Below, in pieces: positions 11,531 through 24,623 of a stretch of 64,000 bases of DNA. The stretch is from contig JAOANR010000002.1 in NCBI GenBank assembly GCA_030278955.1, positions 26,522,057 to 26,586,056 of the forward strand. The letters are read 5' to 3'. Source of the stretch: Hygrophila difformis (taxonomy: Eukaryota; Streptophyta; Magnoliopsida; Lamiales; Acanthaceae). Under the pieces are notes generated by a model that saw only the letters and a list, made by a program, of their open reading frames with translations, was not told the DNA's origin and ran no database searches. The position numbers and the translations under genes are program-made. Positions within the stretch are counted from its first letter, which is position 1. Each line of letters begins with the position of its first letter.

Positions 11531-14500
11531 ATGTCGACGGTTTATGTATTGGAACCGCCGACGAAGGGGAAGGTGATTTTGACGACGTCGTACGGCCCAA
11601 TAGATATCGAGCTCTGGCCCAAGGAGGCGCCAAAGGCCGTCCGCAACTTCGTGCAGCTGTGCCTTGAGGGCTACTACAACGATACTGTTTTCCACCGCGT
11701 CATAAAATCTTTTCTTGTCCAAGGCGGTGATCCTACTGGCACTGGTGAAGGTACTGATTCTATCAATTGTATGATATTTGAAATATTAACTCAGCACTTT
11801 AATAACTTATTCACCTGTTTTATAATGATGCTCTTATATAGTGAAGTTATGGATTAAATGGCCTGAAATTCGTTATTTGAGCTTTATCATTTATTTTGAT
11901 TAGCTGCATTTTCTACTCGTTGATATGGTTTATGGAACTCCAATTTGGATATTTGAGCTTGTGGGTTTCTCTTGTTCAACTGTTTTCTGATTTTTAAGTT
12001 CATTATTCTATTATAAATTTAATATATTTAGTGTTAGTGTTTCATAAATTTACATTGCTGGAACTAGATGGTCCCTCATTATTGAAATCTTTCAATTTTG
12101 GATGGATCGGTATTCCTCATACACGTGTATGCATATTCGATCTTATTTCTACTATGTCATTGCAAATTTTTATCTTATATTTACAGGCGGTGAAAGTATT
12201 TATGGTGCTGGTTTCCCTGATGAATTTCATTCTCGCCTAAGATTTAAGCATAGGGGTTTGGTTGCATGTGCTGGTGCTGGCGCCCCTAATTCAAATGGTA
12301 GCCAATTCTTTATCACCCTGGATCGTTGTGACTGGCTGGACAAGAAGCATACAATATTTGGAAAAGTAATAATGGCTTAACGTGTTGTGTGTATTTTTCA
12401 AAATTCTATTGCTTCCTTTCTTGGAATAGAGTATTGACAATTGGCTTAATGGATTTCGTAGGTGACTGGAGATTCAATATACAATTTGTTGCATTTGGGT
12501 GAAGTAGAAGCTGATAAAAATGACAGGCCACTGGAGCCACTTCCCAAAGTTATTTCAGTTGAGGTATTATGTGATTCGAGAGTTTCATATCTGTGAGTGT
12601 TGCAAAGATTTAATCTGCTGTTGTATCTTCTAAAGCATTTCTTTAAACAAAATATTGCATTTGCTTGATTCACGGGGGCAGAACCATTAAGGAAATTTAC
12701 TGTAATGCCCCAGCTTTTCAATCATGATATCACTGCCACAGTTCTTTCCCTGCTTAAACCACACAAACAAGTACATGGCTATATTTTAAACATTGATCTA
12801 TACAGAAAATCTTCCTTTTAAGCTAGATCTGGTGCTCTGATATTAAAGTATTGGAGAAAAACTAAGTTGAAAAATTAATTATCACATTCCATCTTTTCCT
12901 TTCACCTCATTGGCTCATCCCCAATGCCTATGCTGACAACTGAAATTTATAAGTTTATATCATGATATTTTCAAGCCCAAAGTCTCAAGTAAGATACAAC
13001 TGTTGTCTATGTGGCTCATATGAATAAAAATGGGCTGTGGGCTCGAGCTCCACTTGTGAGGCTCGGGTCACGGCTTTGTGGTACTCTATGAAGGCGGTGC
13101 ACCAGCAGACCGCAGCTGGCTCTCTGTTGGCAGCGCGGTCTTGCAAAACTGCTTAAGAACCGCAACTAACTGCGGGAAAATTTCTGTCAATTGTGTGGTC
13201 TTTATTCCTCACGCGGTCTAGGAGAAACCATGCCTTGGACCGTGGGCCGTTTTCTGCTGAGTGGTTTTTGATATATATGCAAGGGTTTCTATTTCTTCCG
13301 CTTTGTCATTGTATGAAAAACATTCTTATTGAATAAGAAAAACACCAACACCAACCAAGGGCATAGGAAATTTAGTCCGAACTTCGTAAATCTCGTGTTC
13401 TTTGTTATTACTTTCATTTATTGTTGTGCTTTTGATCTTAATTTCTCAACATTCATTTGCATTATTAAAATTTTTTATTTGCATGTGCGAGTGAATAGGC
13501 TGTTTGTAGATCACATTCTTTTATTTTGATTCTCTAGCCAGTACCTTGAACTGTGTTTGCATACTTTTTTTCTTTAAAATGCTGCCAGGTTTTATGGAAT
13601 CCATTTGATGACATAGTCCCAAGGATTATCTCAACAAAAGTATTACCATCATCTGAAAAGAAAGAAACAAAGCAGAAGGTTACCAAGTATGTTCCTTATC
13701 TGAGCTTTTCAATGCATAAGATATTAATCGCCGTAGTTGTATTACACATCTTTTGGATGAATGGCCAATAATATCATGACTCTTCAATTGTTGCATAGAA
13801 AGTTGAACTTGCTGTCATTTGGAGAAGAAGCTGAAGAAGAGGAGAAGGAACTTGCAGCTGTCAATGCTAGAATCAAAAGTAGTCATGATGTTTTGAATGA
13901 TCCCCGCCTCCTAAAAGAGGGCACTGAAAATAATTTGGTACTGATAATCTGATATGATGTAGTTCAATGCTCTTTTATTTTATTCTGTTGATCTTTACTT
14001 GTCTTTTTGATTATGGATGTTTATATCTGTGTGAGTGTTAAAATAACATAATGAAAGGAGTAAGGAATAATTGCAAAAGGTCCACCCCCATAAATTTCTT
14101 TGATTCATTGAGAACACTGTCGGTGTATGCCTTAAATTGCAGCTTTTTATGTTTCTCTCACATCTAATCTTGTGTCTGAGTTGTTTCAAGAAAAGGTTTT
14201 ATGATTGTGGATTGAGAACTTTTACTGCTACATATTTATCCCCTGATGCACATTCATGCAGAACTCAGCTGAAAGCGAAAAAACAAGTGATGCACATTTA
14301 ATTGTAAGAGAAGCTCTGAGCTCGAAAAAGGAGCAAAGAAAAGGATTAGGAGCTGCCGATTCTGAAGCACTCGATAATAGTGATGAAGATGAGGCTAGTT
14401 TTGATGCTCGAATGCGCCAGCAGATACTAAGAAAAAGGAAGGATCTTGAAGTCCTGCCAACTAAAAAAGAGTTGACCAAGGGTAAGCTAATCTCTTGGCG

Positions 14501-17500
14501 GAAGGGTTATTTTTATTTATTATTTTTTTTTTCACAAGTGAATTTTATGGATTATATGAGGAGTTGATTTCATTTTCCATGGTTCTTTTTTGGGAGTCTG
14601 AGGGGAGGGTCTTGATGATCTGAGCATTGTTGAAATAAAATGAGGGATGGGACATCTGGGAATAGAGTGAGCCTGAGCCACATGAACAAAAAGATTCCCC
14701 TGCCAACATTTATTGCATTCTGAATTGATAGACCACATGAGTATCCTGAGCTGCAGACCTAGTGAACAAATCCATAATTTTCATAGCATATTGTTGAGGT
14801 TCATGTTATGTACAGTGCAGTTATGCACAATCATGCCGTTCTTGTTTTCTTCTTTGTTGTTGAAAGTTGGCAATTTTTCAGAGAGAGATTTTGTGAACTG
14901 TATTTCCCCATTTAAAGTTATGGAATTGTCATTTCCTTTCGTAGTTTATGCTATTCATTTTTAGTTTAATAGTTTTTCTGTGTGTCTATACTGCATCTTC
15001 TAATATTATTATCTTCTGCGTTGCTGGAGTGTGTAGGTTCAGGATCCGGAAACCTTGCAGTGTCTCCACCTAGGTATGAATTCTTTTTCTGGACATTGTT
15101 TTTGTCTTTTTTAACATTGGGATGTTCGGGGTATTTGGTTAAAGTTTGAAGGTAATTTGAATGTTAGAATTTTTTTAAAATTTAAGATAATGTTTGACAG
15201 TCTTCCAAAATAAAAACAAGTCTGGCCAGAACATCTATTTTAGTTTTGAGGGAGGTCATTGGAATTTGGAAATCATGCAAATTGAAAATAATGTTTGGCA
15301 GTCTTTTCTTGATCTCAAAAAATTTGTTGACCCTTCTTAAAATTTGAAAATAAGTATTCCCTCCATCCCAATAATTTTGTCTACTTTCTCTTTTGCACAC
15401 AATCTAGTACACAAACTTATTTAACACTTTATATCTCAAAATTGGTATGAGTAAATATTATATAAAATGTATATTTTAAAACTATATTAATAGACGATTC
15501 TAACAAGACCACACTTGACTATTTTTTTCTTCTTGCATCAATACAATAATATTAAGGCAAGGTTAAATAATGAACAGTGTCAAAAGTCAAATGTAGCCAA
15601 AATTACTGGGACGGAGGGAGTAGTATTTTGTCTTTCACTTTCATTAAAGAGGCTACTGCTACCATATTAGTTTATACATGCATAATGCATGCATGCAATT
15701 ATCTAACATTTTCTGGATGCCTTATTTTTATTCCTTTTAATTTTTATGTTAATATGATATATGTTATGATGCCATGGTTGGCCAGAATGGAAAATTTTCT
15801 CTTGCTCTATTTTGATTATTGCTTGCTGAACAGCACTGAAACAAGAGTCCCAATTCTTTGCCTCTCATGCAATGTATCTGAACTTTTCTCTTTGATACTT
15901 CTGAGGAATTTAATTTTATTAGCAGAAATTTTATTTCCAGATTTTATGATGTCATTATTTACATGGGCATCATAATATAGGTCCCAATGCTTGAAGTTCC
16001 ATTGCTATCCATCTGTGTTGCTTAATAGTTCTAGTTTCTTTTGCATATTTTATTTATTTTATTATTCTTTTTGTTATTATAATTTTCAGGTCAAATGTTG
16101 ACAACCATGATGATAAGCCTAAAGTTGATAAATTATTTCTGAAGAAAAAGGGAATAGGATCTGAAGCACGGGCTGAACGCATGGCTAATGCAGACTCAGA
16201 TTTGCAGTTACTTGGTGAAGCAGAACGAGAAAGACAGCTGCATAAGCAAAAGAAACGCAGGCGTCAGGGACATGAAGATGAGGTACGCTTGAGTTTTTCT
16301 TTATCTTTGTGGATGTTTGTACTCCCTCCGTCCCATTTGAAGTGGCTCAAAACTTTTGGGCACGGTATTTTATGTGGAGATAATTAGTATATGATGTAGG
16401 AGTAGATTAGTATTTAAAGTAAGGGTAAATTAGGAATTGATGTGATGTCATTGCAATGTGTTTGAATTTTTTATTAATTTATTTATGTATGATGTGATTG
16501 TTGTGGGTTTGAATTTATTAATGGTAGTGAATTTGAAATTATAATATACTCCCTCCGTCCCACCTCAATTGTCCGGTTTGACTTTTTTACACTGTTGATT
16601 ATTCAACTTTGACTCGATATTATTGCAAGTATATTTTTGAAAAAAAATAGTCGAGTTCGGTTTTGTTAGATTCGTCTAAACGTATAGTTTTAGAATATAT
16701 ATTTTACATAATTTTTACATGTTTACATTTTGATATATTAACGATTTAAAAAGTGTATTGGATTGTGTGCAGAAATCAAACAGGACATTTCAAATGGGAC
16801 GGAGGGAGTATTTATTTATTGATGTGATGTGAGGGGTAAATTGGTGATTAAGTATTTAATTATTTCCTAAAAAGGAAATGTGACAAAAGTGTTGGGAAAG
16901 GAAATGTGACAAAGTGTTGGGACGGACAAAAAAGGAAAGTGAGACACTTCAAATGGGACAGAGGGAGTATTATCTTTCCATTTTTACCCTTGTATGTCGT
17001 GTTATTCAATGTCCTATTCTATTTAGCAGTCCATGAAAGAGTTGTCATTTGCTTTATTTGTTACTGTATATGAAATGACACATAAGTGGGATCGGGGATC
17101 TGTATACTTTTAAGGCTCTATAATGCAAACGATAGTTATTAACTTTAACTGCAGCATTGTGAAAGTGATGTGGGAACAGCAGTACTTTGGAAAGTTTTTC
17201 ATATTGGTTGCCCATGTATCTAGGGATGGCAGCTGGAGGATTTATGGTTTGGACCCTTCCTTGCTCTGTGTCACTAAACTGCTTCCTGGAGTGCTAGCCC
17301 AGTAGCTTGCCAGTTTGTATTAAAAAAATTTCTAATAATTCCAAATGTCTCGACACATCACAATTAAAACAAGATAATACAAGAATACTGCTACAGTAAT
17401 ATATGAGCAGTTAATGCAGCCAAAAACTCCCCCTAACCCACCCCTTTAGTCTCCACATATGCATGTGTCCCGATTGCCTTCCCTACCTATAGAAGCTTGA

Positions 17501-18645
17501 CCTTAGAAGTTAGAACTATACAGTGTTTCTCTGACTTATGGTAATAACATTGATGCAGGTGAAAAATAAAGATGGTGTTTGAGTTTGAGGATTTTGTGCT
17601 TTAGAGAAAAGTGAATATTTGTGAAGTTTGTTTGAATGTTTTTTTTACGCGAGAACAACATAACTGTTATCATTTGATATGATAAAATTAATCATAATTT
17701 AGTTTTTAAATGGGGTTAATGTAGAAATGCATATATTGAATTCTAAATTGGATGACAAATGAAACTAAAATATAGTAGATCTTAAAATAAAAATATTTAT
17801 TTTCAGAGTAACATAATATTTTGGCCCGAGTTGAAACGAAAATTGCTATGATAAATAATACTATAGAGAATTGTGTCTATTTGGATGTAATAAAGAAGAT
17901 ATTGGAAATGAGAACTACTAGATGGATATATAATACCAAAAAAAAAAAAATGGAAAAGTACGAAAAAAAATCAGCTGTTGGAGTCGAAGATATTTCTATT
18001 TGATAAAATGTAATGGTAGTCTCGAGAAATAATGTGGCGTAATTGTTTTGAAACTTTCAGCCTATGATTTTTTTTACTATCATCTTAATTTTTGTTTAAA
18101 TGACTCGGTTATTGATTTTATGCTCATGTTTATGACGTTCTAGATTCTAGCAAAATTAGAGAGGTTCAAATCAACTTTTTCTGCCAAGTCCAACACGTCA
18201 AAGAGCGAAACCAGCAAGAATGATGACTCATCAGATTGGATGGGGGCTCAGTTGAAATTTGCACCTGAGCCTGGCAAGGTCATTTCTGTTCATTGCATAT
18301 TTAGTTACAATTTTTCAACATCTGATATCGATCAATTTTTGTGTGTCTTTGTGTATCATGATTATCTGCATGATGAGTTCTGTAGGCCATGATGAAATAT
18401 CATGTTTTAAATATTCATGTCAGAAGGCTCTTACAGCTCATCTTTTCCATCATAGTGTGTCTTTTTATCCAAATCAATGACACAATGCCTACATTGTTCC
18501 ACAGAATACCATGTCTCGCAGTGATGACCCAAATGACTATGTAGTACATGACCCCCTTTTGGAGAAAGGAAAAGAGAAATTCAATAGAATGCAGGCAAAG
18601 GAAAAGCGAAGACAACGAGAATGGGCTGGGAAGTCTCTTACTTGA
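11531..18645 (+). CDS. CWC27: Spliceosome-associated cyclophilin CWC27 / CYP57 (10 exons)
   Basis: A nuclear peptidyl-prolyl isomerase-like protein that works with activated spliceosomes. Exons by eye: 11531-11750, 12187-12365, 12462-12563, 13589-13686, 13799-13937, 14262-14481, 15037-15073, 16090-16282, 18144-18278, 18505-18645. All introns are GT-AG, frames join exactly, and the total is 487 aa, close to Arabidopsis CYP57 (about 500 aa). The cyclophilin domain occupies residues 12 to about 165. The equivalents of the catalytic residues are present: R56 (FHRVI), F61, Q113 and F115 (SQFFIT), W123 and H128. The rest is charged and includes the family motif [13 protein letters not shown] (around 203-215), a coiled-coil KKKRRRQ-type basic run, and a conserved C-terminal [19 protein letters not shown] segment. 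The start is the only ATG before the domain; an upstream in-frame TTG is ignored. Introns 7 and 8 hold MITEs. Confidence 0.95.
12701..13340 (+). mobile_element. Possible LTR remnant in CWC27 intron 3
   Basis: Intron 3 (12564-13588) carries a stretch opening with TGTAATGCCCC and containing a GC-rich middle with repeated GCGGTC-type words. It ends with a TATATATGCAAGGG box and ATTGAATAAGAAAAAC. The composition resembles a retrotransposon LTR (promoter, then polyadenylation-like signals). No second boundary or target duplication could be fixed, so this is tentative. Confidence 0.3.
15357..15620. mobile_element. Stowaway-like MITE in CWC27 intron 7
   Basis: 264 bp bounded by TTCCCTCCATCCCA and TGGGACGGAGGGAG inverted ends and flanked by TA on both sides. 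These are the hallmarks of Stowaway (Tc1/mariner-derived) MITEs. It lies wholly inside an intron and should be spliced out. Confidence 0.8.
16322..16967. mobile_element. Outer Stowaway-like MITE in CWC27 intron 8
   Basis: Ends CTCCCTCCGTCCCATTTGAA and TTCAAATGGGACAGAGGGAG, with TA flanks. The outer element is interrupted by a second MITE at 16549-16808. Together they make up about a third of the 1.86-kb intron 8. Confidence 0.8.
16549..16808. mobile_element. Inner Stowaway-like MITE nested in another MITE
   Basis: 260 bp with CTCCCTCCGTCCCACC at the left and GGGACGGAGGGAG at the right, flanked by TA. Its body (GATTCGTCTAAACGTATAG, AACGATTTAAAAAGTG) belongs to a family seen again at 20917-21172 and 27525-27784. 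It inserted into the element at 16322-16967, so it is the younger of the two. Confidence 0.8.
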
Positions 18646-20820
18646 CCAATTGTTTGCTTATGATTGAGTGTAACCATTGCCTGTAAATTTGAAAACTGAC
18701 TCTACTGTGACAGTTGAAGTAAATGCGTATCAACAGTGGAATCATGTCACTGGATAGCAGTTACATTTGTCTCATACTCATGGGCAAAAAGGCCACAACT
18801 TTTATGTGAATTTACAGGTGTTGCTTTCCATTATTGGACCATTTTCTAGCATATACATGAAATAGTGTTTTATGAGGCTATGACCGATGCAATATATGGT
18901 GCATCATGCATGCAGAATTGCATGTACTTATTATTGGAGGAGCACTATGAATAGATTATCCACAAGACATACTTTCCTCGCATTGATTGTTAAGATGTGA
19001 TTGTCTTTGCCGTTGTCTAAAAAATCTCCAATTATTGGATCCTTGCTAACACAATATCATTTCTTGTATTCTCACTTCTTACTAGGTAAAGGTACATACC
19101 AGAATGAGGAACTTCCAGGTGGGTCATGAAATGTGTCAGGGTGGAGGTGAATTTTATCATGGTGGGAATGTTGTTGAAGCAGGTTATTACAACTAGATGC
19201 AATATATGTTAGCCGCTATATCATGTTTGCTTGATTTCACTGTATTCCATGGCTCTCATGAAGTTAATGTCGTAGAGAAATATCTGTTGCAAGGTTTTTA
19301 ACTATTTACTGAAACATACAAATTTCATTTCATTCAGGGTGCATATTATTGTTCATACTGAGAACAGTTTAACATGCTTGTCCACAGGCTGATTATAATC
19401 ATTCTTGACTCTGTGATGTGGTGAATAAAGATAAACCCACGCCAGTCATTAATAATGATTTAGTTTGCGCGTCAAGGATCATACAATCGAAAGCCAAAAT
19501 GGATGTTGTCAAGACTATCTTTGCGCCTGAGGTATAATTATGATGGATTTGGAACATTGCATAGGGTTGGAAATGGTGCATGTTATATTTGAGATGAGTT
19601 AGCCTTTGTACTCCTATAGATGTTTTGCAAGTTCATATTTGATAGATAATATATTCGCATGTCACCTTGTGGGTGGTAGGCATATTTCCCCATAGTCATG
19701 AATTTGATACTTTGTTTGGTATGCCTTGTAAGTTGTGACTTATAATGGCTGCTCGAAAATTGATTTATGAGATGGGTGCCAGCTGAGACATGAAATGAAT
19801 TCACTCTGTGCTGGCTGTTGCCTTTGAAAAAGGCCGTTGTTGAAAGTTTGAAAGCAAAATTTCAACAATACTATCATATATGAATTCAACAACATTTTAT
19901 GGTGGTGAATTTGTGTTACAGTGAGCAAGTATACCCTATATGAATTCAACATCATTGCAAGGTGGTTAATTTATTTCATAATAGCAAGTAGTCAAGATTA
20001 CAGCCAGCAACTATCCCATCTTCTTGAATGCTGTCGATAACAAAACGTGTTTTGTTAATTCGCTTTTAAACCAAGTGGTTATCTACTTGTCAGAACAAGT
20101 GTCTAGTTTTGTTTTCAACCTGGTGGTTATTGCAGTATGCAATCACAATTCATGCAAACCTACTGTACTACCTAATTAGGTGATGGGTACACAATTCCTT
20201 TATCATGTTGCTGGATAAAATAATGTGTTTTGTGTGATATGAGAGATGTTTTGTGTGATGGATGAAATATTTTTTGTGATACCAGATAATTTTTATGATT
20301 TTTGCATATGCATTTATATAGGGGTTGTAGCGTAACCGGATTGGATTTGGGGACTACTCTTACTCCATTTCTTACTCGATATTCATTGTAGATTTGATTC
20401 CATTCTACAAATTGTTTGCTTCGGAAGTATTCAGAAAATGGACAAATTTTATTTATAGACACCATAAAATCTCATAATTGGCCTTTATTGGTCTTTCAGC
20501 TCATAATTGGCCATTGACCAATTAATTTCTGTACACGAGTCTTCGAAGATGAAGTGACTCCAAATTTCCCAATCGAATAATATCTTGGTGGTTTTGGAAG
20601 TCTAAATCTTAACAAAAGCTTAGAAGAGTTAGAATTATTATTTGTCCACCGACGACCTAGCCTGATAATTAGAAGCTATTTTCCTCTGTTAAGATTTGAG
20701 TATTAAAACACGAGGTTGAATAATATTCATTTGTCCCATTAAAAACATTATGTTTTACTTTTTCTTTTCTCTAAATAAACACATTGTCTAATGTGGTATT
20801 TTAGTGATAATATAACTATA
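18646..20820. other. Region downstream of CWC27, no gene seen
   Basis: The first few hundred bases are the likely 3' UTR and terminator of CWC27. Beyond that no coding exon is recognisable. A short direct repeat of about 60 bp, beginning TATATGAATTCAACA, occurs at about 19877 and again at about 19938. The rest is unremarkable AT-rich sequence. Confidence 0.5.
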
Positions 20821-20822
20821 TA

Positions 20823-21344
20823 CTCCCTCTCCCTCCGTTTTGTTAAAGTTGTAACATGTGAATAGCTATCACTATTCATTGAGTAATTTTGATTCATTTT
20901 TTTTAACATAGTTGTACTTCCTCCGTTTTTTTTAAGGTTACACTTCTCATTTGCACGTATGCCAATGCACATTTTCAACGATTAATAACTCAAATTCGGT
21001 ACAAGTAAAAATTTTAAAAATTTGATATTTAAAAACTACAAGATGAGACGAATCCAACAAGATTTCACTTGGCTATATTTTGTCTTCTATAACTATAACA
21101 AAAATAAAAGTCAAAGTGCTACAATGAACATTAAAAAAGTCAAAACATAACTTTTAAAAAAACCAGAAGGAATATAAGATAAAACATAGTCAAGTGGGAT
21201 CTTGTTGGATTCGTCCAATCGAGTAGTTTTAATAATATCCAAATTTTATAATTTTTATTTTTACACAATTTGAGATATTATGTGTTAAATATGTTGGATT
21301 GCGTGAAATACCTGATTGTTTCAATTTTTAGAAAACGGAGGGAG
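20823..21344. mobile_element. Stowaway-like MITE with a second MITE nested inside
   Basis: Outer ends are CTCCCTCTCCCTCCGTTTT and GAAAACGGAGGGAG, with TA flanks. An inner relative at 20917-21172 (CTTCCTCCGTTTTTTTTAAGG to CCAGAAGGAA, TA flanks) sits inside it. Both share the body of the other Stowaway copies in this window. Confidence 0.7.
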
Positions 21345-22094
21345 TATTAAATTATATAAATAAAAATTGTATAAAATATACATTATATTATAAAAATTAT
21401 GTGATTAGACAAATTAAATAAGATCCAATTTAATTATTTTTTTATTATTATAATATTATTATAATAACATTTAATCAAAGCTAGTTATTATTAAGAAATA
21501 GTATTATAGTACCAAGAGCTAAAACAAGAGACTAATAGTAACTTGGAAAAGGGTCATTTCGCATGCCATTTCCATGTTCTTGTTTTCTATGTGGACCCCA
21601 TCCCACAAGGCACAAGCATGTTAATGCTCCTTTAGTCCCTTTCACCAATGATTTCCAGATTAATGATTGATCATAGGAAGAATTGCCCAATACATCCGTT
21701 TTCTTCACTTTTATTCTAATTTCGTCCGCTCCAAATTTTTTACCACTTATGGCCCTACACATTTCCTAATTCAACCCAGATACATCCACAGCACGTTAAT
21801 GATTTTAGATTAGCTGATGTGGCATCTCTTAATAGCAAAAATTGCCAAATGGGACTCTGGAATGGTCAAGAAGGGTCAAAGATTCGAGGCAAACAAAATA
21901 CACCATCAATCAATTTGCTGCACGGTAAAAAAAAAAAAAAAAAACATGAAATCTGAAGAAAACTAAAATCCTAAAACTTGGATGAATTTGAACAAAATAC
22001 AATATCAATCAATTGGAGTTGGAACTCCTCCGAACGAGTTCGATTTCTCAAACGAGTCGGGGTTGCAACTCATTGAATCGGATCGGCGTTGGAC

Positions 22095-22362
22095 TCAGTC
22101 CACGGGGGAGATGCCTGCGAGGCAGCGGTTGAAGTGGCGAGAGAAATTGTTTTTCTTCTTCCGCTTGATTTCCGTCTTCGATTCCGATGATTTCGAGCGC
22201 GTTCCCGGCGATTTTGGAGCGAGTTTTGTAGAAAGATCGAAGTCGACCAGCATCAGGTGGTCGTTCTCTTGAACCATCATATTTTCAGACTTCAAATCTC
22301 TGTGCACGATTCCTTTACTGTGGAGGTATTCCAATGCCAGTACCAATTCCGCCGCATAGAAT
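22095..22362 (-). pseudogene. Captured AGC-type protein kinase fragment, copy A
   Basis: The translation begins at a splice acceptor (TTTGATTTTCAG then ATTCTATGCGG) and reads [19 protein letters not shown], then [10 protein letters not shown] and [10 protein letters not shown]. These are the alpha-E helix, catalytic loop and DFD (DFG-equivalent) of the plant AGC kinase group (OXI1/UCN/AGC2-like). DFD is normal for that group. The family's HRDLKPEN has become KSEN, and the frame ends soon after a basic KRKKKN stretch. The N-lobe, activation loop and C-terminus are absent, so it cannot be a kinase. The retained intron end shows that genomic DNA, not cDNA, was captured. Confidence 0.85.
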
Positions 22363-22797
22363 CTGAAAATCAAACATGAAAACGTTTCAATTTCTCAGCA
22401 ATTGTGATTCTATAGATCTGTTCTACTACAATGAAGTGCTCAACTCCTCGTTTCATGAAAATTCAAAACGAAAAGAAAAACACAACAACATCAGGGAGGA
22501 AAAGATGAAGCAAGTAATTATCCCTCCTCCATCGCTTCCCGCATATTCTTCCTCAGCTTCGGCCCACCATCGTCTTCAAATTCTCCGGCAGCCAGACCCG
22601 ATCCGCTGATGGTGGATGGCCCGGCGGTGTGTGTTTGGTCACGGCAGCGGTCGTCTTTGGTTCGTCGTCCATCCTACGGCTGTAGAACCGCACTAAAGTG
22701 GGCTTCGTGGTGGGAACAATTGGACCGGAATAGGGCACAAATTTCTCCCTGATTTAGTGATTTGGGACTTTTCATTGCCGGAATTGACTCTCCATTT

Positions 22798-23152
22798 TCT
22801 GATAGAAAGCATCGACACTGTAGGGTTTCGGTCGAATCCATCCTGAACTTCCATTGCTTCAGCTTCATCTCGGAAATCTCCATCCCCGTCAAGCCTTTGA
22901 GCGCCGAATGAAGGTACGAGGTTGTCTCCGCGAGCTTCTCCATTTTTCTGATATTCTCCACGGCTCAGGATTCGTACGCCGCTTTACCAAATTCAACAAT
23001 CCCCAATTTCAATTCCCTGTAGAGCACATCGAACCGATTCAGGCTAAAATCACTCCACCTTTTTCCAATTCGGGCAGCATAAGTGGCAGAATCAAGGTCG
23101 TCCACAAATTTGGTCTCCGTCAAACGAAGAAGAAAACCATCGTCGGTGGAAT
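22798..23152 (-). pseudogene. Captured DUF3475 (PSI1-type) fragment, copy A
   Basis: Minus-strand translation gives the DUF3475 signature of plant PROTEIN PSK SIMULATOR-like proteins: ELDAATYAARIGKRWSDFSL, then FDVLYRELKLG, then RKMEKLAETT and LHSALKGLT. A TGA stop interrupts AAYES/AVE, as in copy C but not in copy B. Only about 110 residues of a family of 450-650 are present, so this is a non-functional fragment. Confidence 0.7.
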
Positions 23153-23920
23153 TGAGAAAGGCGACACCTTTGGGTCATATGCCCGACTCACGTGGCAACC
23201 TACAACCCGAAGCTTTGACCATTCCGGAGTCTGATTCAGCAATTTTCGCGATTAAGAGATGCCACGTCAGCAAATCCAAAATCATTAACGTGTTGTGGAC
23301 GTATTTGGGCTGGATTAGGAAATGTGTTGGGCCATAAGTGGTCAAAAATTTGGACCGGACGGAATTGAAATAAAAGTGAAGAAAACGGATGTATTGGGTA
23401 ATTCTTCCATTACCTATTAGGATACTTGTGTGGACTGACTAGGTTACTGAGAACTTGAACTCATTACTCATTATGGCATAGAAAAGATCATATTTTTATT
23501 GGAAGAATTGCCCAATACATCCGTTTTCTTCACTTTTATTCTAATTTCGTCCGCTCCAAATTTTTTACCACTTATGGCCCTACACATTTCCTAATTCAAC
23601 CCAGATACATCCACAGCACGTTAATGATTTTAGATTAGCTGATGTGGCATCTCTTAATAGCAAAAATTGCCAAATGGGACTCTGGAATGGTCAAGAAGGG
23701 TCAAAGATTCGAGGCAAACAAAATACACCATCAATCAATTTGCTGCACGGTAAAAAAAAAAAAAAAACAAAACATGAATCTGAAGAAAACTAAAATCCTA
23801 AAACTTGGATGAATTTGAACAAAATACAATATCAATCAATTGGAGTTGGAACTCCTCCGAACGAGTTCGATTTCTCAAACGAGTCGGGTTGCAACTCATT
23901 GAATCGGATCGGCGTTGGAC

Positions 23921-24188
23921 TCAGTCCACGGGGGAGATGCCTGCGAGGCAGCGGTTGAAGTGGCGAGAGAAATTGTTTTTCTTCTTCCGCTTGATTTCCG
24001 TCTTCGATTCCGATGATTTCGAGCGCGTTCCCGGGGATTTTGGAGCGAGTTTTGTAGAAAGATCGAAGTCGACCAGCATCAGGTGGTCGTTCTCTTGAAC
24101 CATCATATTTTCAGACTTCAAATCTCTGTGCACGATTCCTTTACTGTGGAGGTATTCCAATGCCAGTACCAATTCCGCCGCATAGAAT
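23921..24188 (-). pseudogene. Captured AGC-type kinase fragment, copy B
   Basis: Same acceptor-to-frame-end fragment as in copy A, with an identical amino-acid sequence: alpha-E, the HRDLKSEN catalytic loop and the DFD motif. Identity at the protein level implies a recent duplication. Confidence 0.85.
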
Positions 24189-24623
24189 CTGAAAATCAAA
24201 CATGAAAACGTTTCAATTTCTCAGCAATTGTGATTCTATAGATTTGTTCTACTACAATGAAGTGCTCAACTCCTCGTTTAATGAAAATTCAAAACGAAAA
24301 GAAAAACACAACAACATCAGGGAGGAAAAGAGGAAGCAAGTAATTATCCCTCCTCCATCGCTTCCCGCATATTCTTCCTCAGCTTCGACCCACCATCGTC
24401 TTTAGATTCTCCGGCAGCCAGACCCGATCCGCCGATGGTGGATGGCCCGGAGGTTTGTGTTTGGTCACGGCAGCAGTCGTCTTTGGTTCGTCGTCCATCC
24501 TACGGCTGTAGAACCGCACTAAAGTGGGCTTCGTGGTGGGAACAATTGGACCGGAATAGGGCACAAATTTCTTTTCTGATTTAGTGATTTGGGACTTTTC
24601 ATTGCCGGAATTGACTCTCCATT

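Larger units (their letters stand above)
21676..23408. mobile_element. Gene-capturing element, copy A (kinase + DUF3475 fragments)
   Basis: 1733 bp beginning GGAAGAATTGCCCAATACAT and ending in the inverted ATGTATTGGGTAATTCTTCC. The inverted similarity continues about 200 bases inward on each side, so it has long terminal inverted repeats. Inside, on the minus strand, are a DUF3475 fragment (about 22798-23152) and an AGC-kinase fragment (22095-22362), joined by unrelated sequence. Long TIRs plus captured genomic exons, including intron sequence, resemble Pack-MULEs. However, no 9-bp target duplication is visible at the ends, so the superfamily is open. A poly-A tract lies at 21927. Confidence 0.75.

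Noticed and set aside
13329..13529. 66-codon frame in CWC27 intron 3
   Set aside because: It lies between well-supported exons and has no conserved motif.
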